DNA from: Peristeroidobacter soli
GTDB lineage: Bacteria; Pseudomonadota; Gammaproteobacteria; Steroidobacterales; Steroidobacteraceae
Assembly: GCF_004138485.1 (NCBI RefSeq)
Contig: NZ_RYEV01000005.1
Location: 310,001-374,000, forward strand
Length of the DNA stretch: 64,000 nt
Reading direction: 5' to 3'
Positions 59,476 through 64,000 of the stretch are shown one piece after another. How positions within the stretch are numbered: the first letter of the stretch is position 1; every line of letters begins with the position of its first letter. The position numbers were made by a program, and so were the translations under genes. Below the pieces are notes generated by a model. The model saw only the letters and a list, made by a program, of their open reading frames with translations. It searched no databases and was not told the origin of the DNA.

Positions 59476-61679
59476 TCGCTGAGATTCCAGATGCGTTTCA
59501 ACACGGGCAGCACGGCTCGCGCTGCCGTTTCGTCGAACTCGATATTCGTAGCTGTAGTTTGCAACTGCTGACCGGCACGCAGACGTTCGCCGATCTGACG
59601 CCGCTCCGGCGCTGGGAACTGAGCAAACGTTCGACGCAGCAGCGGCAACACCTGCACGAAATTGTCAGCGGTGGCATTGCGTACCCACTGGTCGATCAGG
59701 TCTCGCAGGCGATCGTCGTGAACCAGTACCGCGCCGCTGCCCGACAGCAGTCCTTCAACCCAATGCGCGCCGACGACGGGCTCATTGCCAGGCGACAGCG
59801 AGCGGGCAAAGGCAAGCGATAGAGCCTCGAAATCGAGCTGGCTCGCGTCGTAAAGGATGCGGTGAGCGTAGCCGGTGATGAGTGCATGCGCGGTGTCGCT
59901 CTGTGCGACCCGTTGCAACATTGCGCGCCAGCTGTCGATGAAGTCCGTGTTCCCCAGCATCTCTAGCGCGCGATTGGTTTCGATGAGCTTGCTCCACAGG
60001 CTTCGTGCAGCATCCTCGTCGATGTGACTCGCGGCCGCCGGGCATCCGACGGTGATACGCGGCACCAGACCACTCAGAATCTCGGCCACCAGCGAAACGT
60101 CCGTACCGCGCACGTTGCCGTAGCGACAAACATTAGCCAAGGGTGGAAGCGCATCCAGAAGTTGCAGCACATCGACGGACACCGCGGCCCGATTCTCGAT
60201 GGCGGCAACGAGCGTCGTGATGGCGCTGGGCAGATCGGCGAAGAGGGCGTCGTCGAGCAATTCGATCAGAGAGGCTAGCGATGCGCCCGGGTTGGCGCTG
60301 CGCTCGGCAAGCAATCCGGTTGCGGCCTGTTCGACGGTGTGACCGTAACGGCTCGCCTCGATCAGCGCGATGGCAAACTCGGGACGCCAGCCGATCTGCC
60401 ACAGCTCATGGAAGGTGCCGCGGCCGCCGCTGTGAGTTTGCTGCCGGCCCCATTCGATACGGAGCAGGCGCAGACGTCGCAGTAGCTGGCTGCGCTCTCG
60501 ATCGATGGCTTCACGCAGATCGAGATCCAGGGTTTTCTCTTCCGCCTTGGGCGGCAGTCGCAATCTTTTCTGTAGAGCAGCCAGGTCCTGTTGAACCGGC
60601 GCCGTGGGAAATGCTTCGGGCACGATGCCCAGGCGATCGCCGAAGTGCCAGCGCCGATGGATCAGCTGCAATGCCAGCGCATCGCCCGAGCCCAGCACCG
60701 ATACGGCCGCATCGTTGTATTCCGCCAGGCCCGGGACCGGGCGACCGCGCACGGAAGCGAGCGCGTCCGCGAGCCGGCATGCTTCGATTACGTGTGCCGA
60801 TGAAACAGGAATGTCTTCGTCACGGAGCAGGCGAGCAGCACGCGTCATCCAGCGCGCACCGAGCGCGGTGTGCTTCTCCCACAACAGTTCGTACCATGCC
60901 GGCGAGTCGATGCCCGCGCCGTAGCCGGAGCGATAGGACAGACGTTCATAGGACCACGGCGTCCACGCTGCTGCGATTTTGACTTTGGGCAGGCCCTTCA
61001 ATAGTGCATCGTCGGACTTTGCACTGGGCATATCAGCGAGGGCAGGCGTATGCCAGGCACCGCATACGACTGCGATGTTCGCAAAGCCCTCGGCGGTCGC
61101 GGCGCGAATGCACTTGCGCATGTGAGCTTCGCGCTGCTGCTCAACGAGTGGCACGGGGCGTTCGAGGGCGCCGCGCAGCTCGGACATCATTTCGTGAATG
61201 GCTTTGAATACATCCACATCATGGCCGGCGCGTGATTCGACCAGATGATCCCACCAGCGCTCCGCATCGCTATAACCCGCGGCGATGGCCATCGGCGCGA
61301 GCGGATCTCGAGTCGTCTCGTCCGCCCCATCTTCACTCGATTTCTCTTCGGAAGAAGGATCACGCAGGCGCGCCGACTGCGGCAGATCGATGAATCGCAC
61401 CGGCAGCTTTCGCGCGAGACCGAACTGGATCGCCTGCCACTCGGGCGAGTAGTGCGCGAATGGATAGAGCACCGCCTGGCGCGGCTCGTTCGGCACATAG
61501 ATCAACAGCGCCACGGGCGGGACGAGCTGCGGATGCGCAGCCAGCGCGATCAGATCGTTTGCGTCCGGCGGCCCTTCGATCAGCACCACATCCGGTTGCA
61601 CGCGTTCGAGCGCGTGTACCAGGCTGCGTGCCGAGCCCGGTCCGTGGTGGCGAATGCCGAAAAGGTGGACGTTCGCCAC
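59472..61679 (-). CDS. DUF5682 family protein, YehM-like
   Basis: 735 residues starting at GTG directly after the MoxR stop (TGAGTG). The family-typical opening is VHLFGIRHHGPGSARSL, followed by PDVVLIEGPPDANDL, a ChaN/TraB-like alpha/beta core with His and Glu residues that could form a hydrolase-like site, and VVCGAWHTPAL at ~205-220. The rest is helical. E. coli yehM (~760 residues) matches in size and in position between the MoxR and VWA genes. Biochemical activity is unknown. Confidence 0.8.
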   Translation of the reverse strand: MANVHLFGIRHHGPGSARSLVHALERVQPDVVLIEGPPDANDLIALAAHPQLVPPVALLIYVPNEPRQAVLYPFAHYSPEWQAIQFGLARKLPVRFIDLPQSARLRDPSSEEKSSEDGADETTRDPLAPMAIAAGYSDAERWWDHLVESRAGHDVDVFKAIHEMMSELRGALERPVPLVEQQREAHMRKCIRAATAEGFANIAVVCGAWHTPALADMPSAKSDDALLKGLPKVKIAAAWTPWSYERLSYRSGYGAGIDSPAWYELLWEKHTALGARWMTRAARLLRDEDIPVSSAHVIEACRLADALASVRGRPVPGLAEYNDAAVSVLGSGDALALQLIHRRWHFGDRLGIVPEAFPTAPVQQDLAALQKRLRLPPKAEEKTLDLDLREAIDRERSQLLRRLRLLRIEWGRQQTHSGGRGTFHELWQIGWRPEFAIALIEASRYGHTVEQAATGLLAERSANPGASLASLIELLDDALFADLPSAITTLVAAIENRAAVSVDVLQLLDALPPLANVCRYGNVRGTDVSLVAEILSGLVPRITVGCPAAASHIDEDAARSLWSKLIETNRALEMLGNTDFIDSWRAMLQRVAQSDTAHALITGYAHRILYDASQLDFEALSLAFARSLSPGNEPVVGAHWVEGLLSGSGAVLVHDDRLRDLIDQWVRNATADNFVQVLPLLRRTFAQFPAPERRQIGERLRAGQQLQTTATNIEFDETAARAVLPVLKRIWNLSE

Positions 61680-62765
61680 TCAACTCTGCTCGCGGCAGGC
61701 CCGGTAGAGATCTTTCCAGCCGTCGCGCTCCTTCACGACGGTCTCCAGATATTCCCGCCACACGATCGTGTCCTGTACCGGATCTTTGATCACCGCGCCA
61801 ACCAGACCCGACGCGACATCGGCGGCGCGCAGCGTGCCGTCGCCAAAGTGACCTGCGAGCGCCATGCCGTTGCTGACCACGCTGATCGCTTCCGCCGTGG
61901 ACAGCGTGCCGCTCGGGGATTTGAGTTTGGCTTTGCCGTCTTCGGTCTTGCCTTCGCGCAATTCGCGAAACACCGTGACGATGCGGCGGATCTCCGCGAG
62001 GGCAGGCGCCTCGGCCGGCAGCTCGAGCGCGCGACCGATGGAATCGACGCGCATCTGAACGATGGAGACCTCTTCATCGAGCGAGTCTGGTGTCGGCAGC
62101 ACGACCGTGTTGAAGCGACGCTTGAGCGCGCTCGACATGTCATTCACACCGCGATCCTTGTTGTTGGCCGTCGCGATCAGATTGAAACCGCGAGCCGCGC
62201 GTACTTCAGTAGCGAGTTCCGGAACCGGCAGCGTCTTCTCCGACAGCAGTGAGATCAGCGTGTCCTGCACATCGGCGGGAACGCGCGTGAGTTCTTCGAG
62301 CCGTGCCAACGCGCCGGTTTCCATCGCGCGCATGAAGGGGCTCGCGACCAGTGCTTCACGTGACGGGCCCTTGGCCAGCAGCAGGGCATAGTTCCAGGAG
62401 TAGCGGATCGATTCCTCACCGGTCCCGGCCGTTCCTTGCACCAGCAGGGTGGAGTCGCCGCTGATGGCTGCAGCGATGTGCTCGCTAACCCAGCTCTTCG
62501 CGGTGCCCGGCAGACCGAGCAGCAGCAACGCACGATCGGTAGCCAGTGTCGCCACCGCGATTTCCATCAAGCGTCGCTGGCCGATGTACTTCGGTTTGAT
62601 CTGGAAGCCATTGTCGAGCTTGCCGCCGATCAGATAAGTGACGACGGCCCACGGCGACAGCTTCCAGTTCGCCGGCTTCTGCCGCTCGTCCGCCCTCGCG
62701 AGCGCCGCCAATTCCTCGGCAAATTCCTGTTCCGCGGGCGCCCGCAATACTTCTTGTGTCTTCAC
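61680..62765 (-). CDS. MoxR-type AAA+ ATPase, YehL-like
   Basis: 361 residues from the GTG at 62765, which overlaps the upstream stop (GTGA). Motifs are Walker A LLLGLPGTAKSWVSEH, Walker B-like region LARLEELTRVPADVQDTLISLLSEK, sensor 1 FNLIATANNKDRGVND and the arginine-finger region SALKRRFN. This is the helix-2-insert MoxR clade, whose members remodel proteins together with VWA partners. It is central to the operon: DUF5691-like gene upstream, DUF5682 and VWA downstream. Confidence 0.85.
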   Translation of the reverse strand: MKTQEVLRAPAEQEFAEELAALARADERQKPANWKLSPWAVVTYLIGGKLDNGFQIKPKYIGQRRLMEIAVATLATDRALLLLGLPGTAKSWVSEHIAAAISGDSTLLVQGTAGTGEESIRYSWNYALLLAKGPSREALVASPFMRAMETGALARLEELTRVPADVQDTLISLLSEKTLPVPELATEVRAARGFNLIATANNKDRGVNDMSSALKRRFNTVVLPTPDSLDEEVSIVQMRVDSIGRALELPAEAPALAEIRRIVTVFRELREGKTEDGKAKLKSPSGTLSTAEAISVVSNGMALAGHFGDGTLRAADVASGLVGAVIKDPVQDTIVWREYLETVVKERDGWKDLYRACREQS

Positions 62766-64000
62766 ACCATCTCCCGTTTCATGGCAGCGCGAAATTCGAC
62801 GAGGTCGTTGAACTCTTCCAAGGCGTTGCGCCAGGCCGATTCTGTCGACGTGGTTTCCAAGATGCGCGGCAACCTGGCCGCTGCGGTCGGCACATCGCAT
62901 TTCAGTGCCCACTGCGAGAGGGCATTGCGGTTGTGCGACCATTGCTGACGTTCATCGCGCGCACGGTTCGACAGCAATTCGAGGGCCTTCGCGGTCAGTG
63001 AGCTCGTCCAGGGCACATCGATGCTCGCCAGCAGCGTGAACGCGAAGTTGTGATCCTTCCTGCCGAGCAGCGCTTCGATCAAGGCGCCGCGCTGATCCTC
63101 GGGTGCAGCGGCGACGAGTTGAGCGACCGCCTGCGTATTTAGATACGACTCCTGTTTCAAACTCAGCCATGCGTCGCAGAGGGCGTGCAGCCAGGCTGGG
63201 TCTGGATGCCGCTTGGCCGACTCGCTGAACGCGTCGAGCAGCTCGCCCGCATATTCGGTCGCCATCACGGCGTCGATCAGCGTCGCCGGGTCGCATTGAA
63301 AGCGTGCTGTCCAATCGACGGGCTGCGAGAGTTCCACCATCTGCACCAGCCAGTAGGCGCGCTCACCGATCTTGCGTTGCGCAGGCACTTTGACGTCGAT
63401 ACCGTCGCGCTGAGCTGCTTTGTCGGGCGAGGTAGGCAACTCGATGATGAGTCTCCGTTTGATGAATTTGCCAAGCAGGCCGGACTTGTTCTCGAAAGCC
63501 ACCAGCGGCTCGAGACGCGAACGCATGCGCTGCGCGTAGGTGGCCTGCGGCAGTCTCACCAGACATTCGATCGCAGCTTGTCGCACAGCCTTGCGCTTGT
63601 CATCGAGCGCAGATTCCAGGAACGCCTCGTCCTGATCGGACAGGCCAATCAGCAGCGCGCGCACGAAAGCTTCCCGCGCTTCGGGCGGATCGCTCTCCCA
63701 CGTTGTGACTACCCACTCTCGTCCACGCGCCGGATCGCGAGCGCGCATCGCTGCGAGTTCTGCTCGTCGTTCCTCGAGTGTGCCTTCTTGCCAGCGCTGC
63801 TCGGAGGGTTCGGCGACGATGGGCGTGACGGTCCACGTTGAATTCAGTTGCGCGAGCCAGGCTGCTGTCGGACCAAGAACAGAACTCGCGGTGGCCCGAA
63901 CGGCGGGCGGCACGTGCTCCAATACCAGCGGCAGAAAATGCGGCGGCAGGATGCGTTTCGACTCGCGCGCATGCTCGAACCATTCGGGAATGAATTCGCG
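62762..64000 (-). CDS. DUF5691-like protein, 5' end outside window
   Basis: At least 412 residues; the frame is open through the right edge. Helical-repeat character is seen throughout (LVRLPQATYAQRMRSRLEPL, LVAAAPEDQRGALIEALL, LLDAFSESAKRHPDP). Paired motifs such as REWVVTTWESDPPEAREAFV and DEAFLESALDDKRKAVRQAAIECL resemble HEAT-like repeats. Its stop overlaps the MoxR start. The DUF name is assigned by recall of proteins next to DUF5682/MoxR genes and is less certain than the gene itself. A SWIM-zinc-finger gene (yehQ type) could lie upstream, beyond the window. Confidence 0.65.
   Translation of the reverse strand, partial: REFIPEWFEHARESKRILPPHFLPLVLEHVPPAVRATASSVLGPTAAWLAQLNSTWTVTPIVAEPSEQRWQEGTLEERRAELAAMRARDPARGREWVVTTWESDPPEAREAFVRALLIGLSDQDEAFLESALDDKRKAVRQAAIECLVRLPQATYAQRMRSRLEPLVAFENKSGLLGKFIKRRLIIELPTSPDKAAQRDGIDVKVPAQRKIGERAYWLVQMVELSQPVDWTARFQCDPATLIDAVMATEYAGELLDAFSESAKRHPDPAWLHALCDAWLSLKQESYLNTQAVAQLVAAAPEDQRGALIEALLGRKDHNFAFTLLASIDVPWTSSLTAKALELLSNRARDERQQWSHNRNALSQWALKCDVPTAAARLPRILETTSTESAWRNALEEFNDLVEFRAAMKREMV

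Overview
The window is a high-GC chromosomal segment of a gammaproteobacterium. The run carAB-greA, yhbY/rlmE, ftsH-folP-glmM-tpiA-secG, tRNA-Leu, nuoA-N and tRNA-fMet is the gene order of Pseudomonas/Xanthomonas-type genomes. Separate nuoC and nuoD genes, an hrcA repressor in front of grpE-dnaK-dnaJ, and a short NuoG point to a Xanthomonadales/Nevskiales/Steroidobacterales-like lineage. Genus and species cannot be fixed from the sequence alone.

Layout. 1-2.3 kb: end of a kinase-like phosphotransferase, a divergent enolase homologue and a small secreted protein. About 2.4-10.4 kb: a more A/T-rich genomic island. It opens with a truncated SRPBCC gene and a palindrome-rich stretch, then an ICE-type integrase and an AlpA regulator. 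Its cargo is an operon of adenine methylase, ParB-like protein and HEPN-motif protein, an HAD phosphatase/membrane-protein pair and a RelE/HigB-type toxin-antitoxin. 10.8-18.3 kb: tmRNA, an EF-hand protein, smpB, ratA-rnfH, bamE, fur, recN, nadK and hrcA. 18.4-35.7 kb: heat-shock genes, dapB, carAB, greA and the ftsH-to-secG housekeeping run. 35.8-51.1 kb: tRNA-Leu, the 14-gene respiratory complex I operon and initiator tRNA. From 51.1 kb to the end: a second accessory region placed immediately after the 3' end of tRNA-fMet.

The second accessory region begins with a 1.2-kb unit framed by 72-bp direct repeats, each carrying the last 11 bases of the tRNA. It then has a PLP-dependent dehydratase and a convergent, tightly packed minus-strand operon. 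Read 5'->3', that operon is a DUF5691-like protein (cut by the window end), a MoxR-type AAA+ ATPase, a DUF5682 (YehM-like) protein, a VWA protein (YehP-like), a large unknown P-loop ATPase, a small membrane protein and a second, paralogous P-loop ATPase. The MoxR/DUF5682/VWA core matches E. coli yehL-yehM-yehP. The twin-ATPase/membrane-protein cassette I do not recognise.

Best candidates for undescribed biology: the seven-gene AAA+/VWA/twin-ATPase operon (53.5-64 kb), the Dam-ParB-HEPN operon (5.2-7.9 kb), the integrase-less mini-element at tRNA-fMet, and short ORFs that abut the start codons of nuoL and nuoN.
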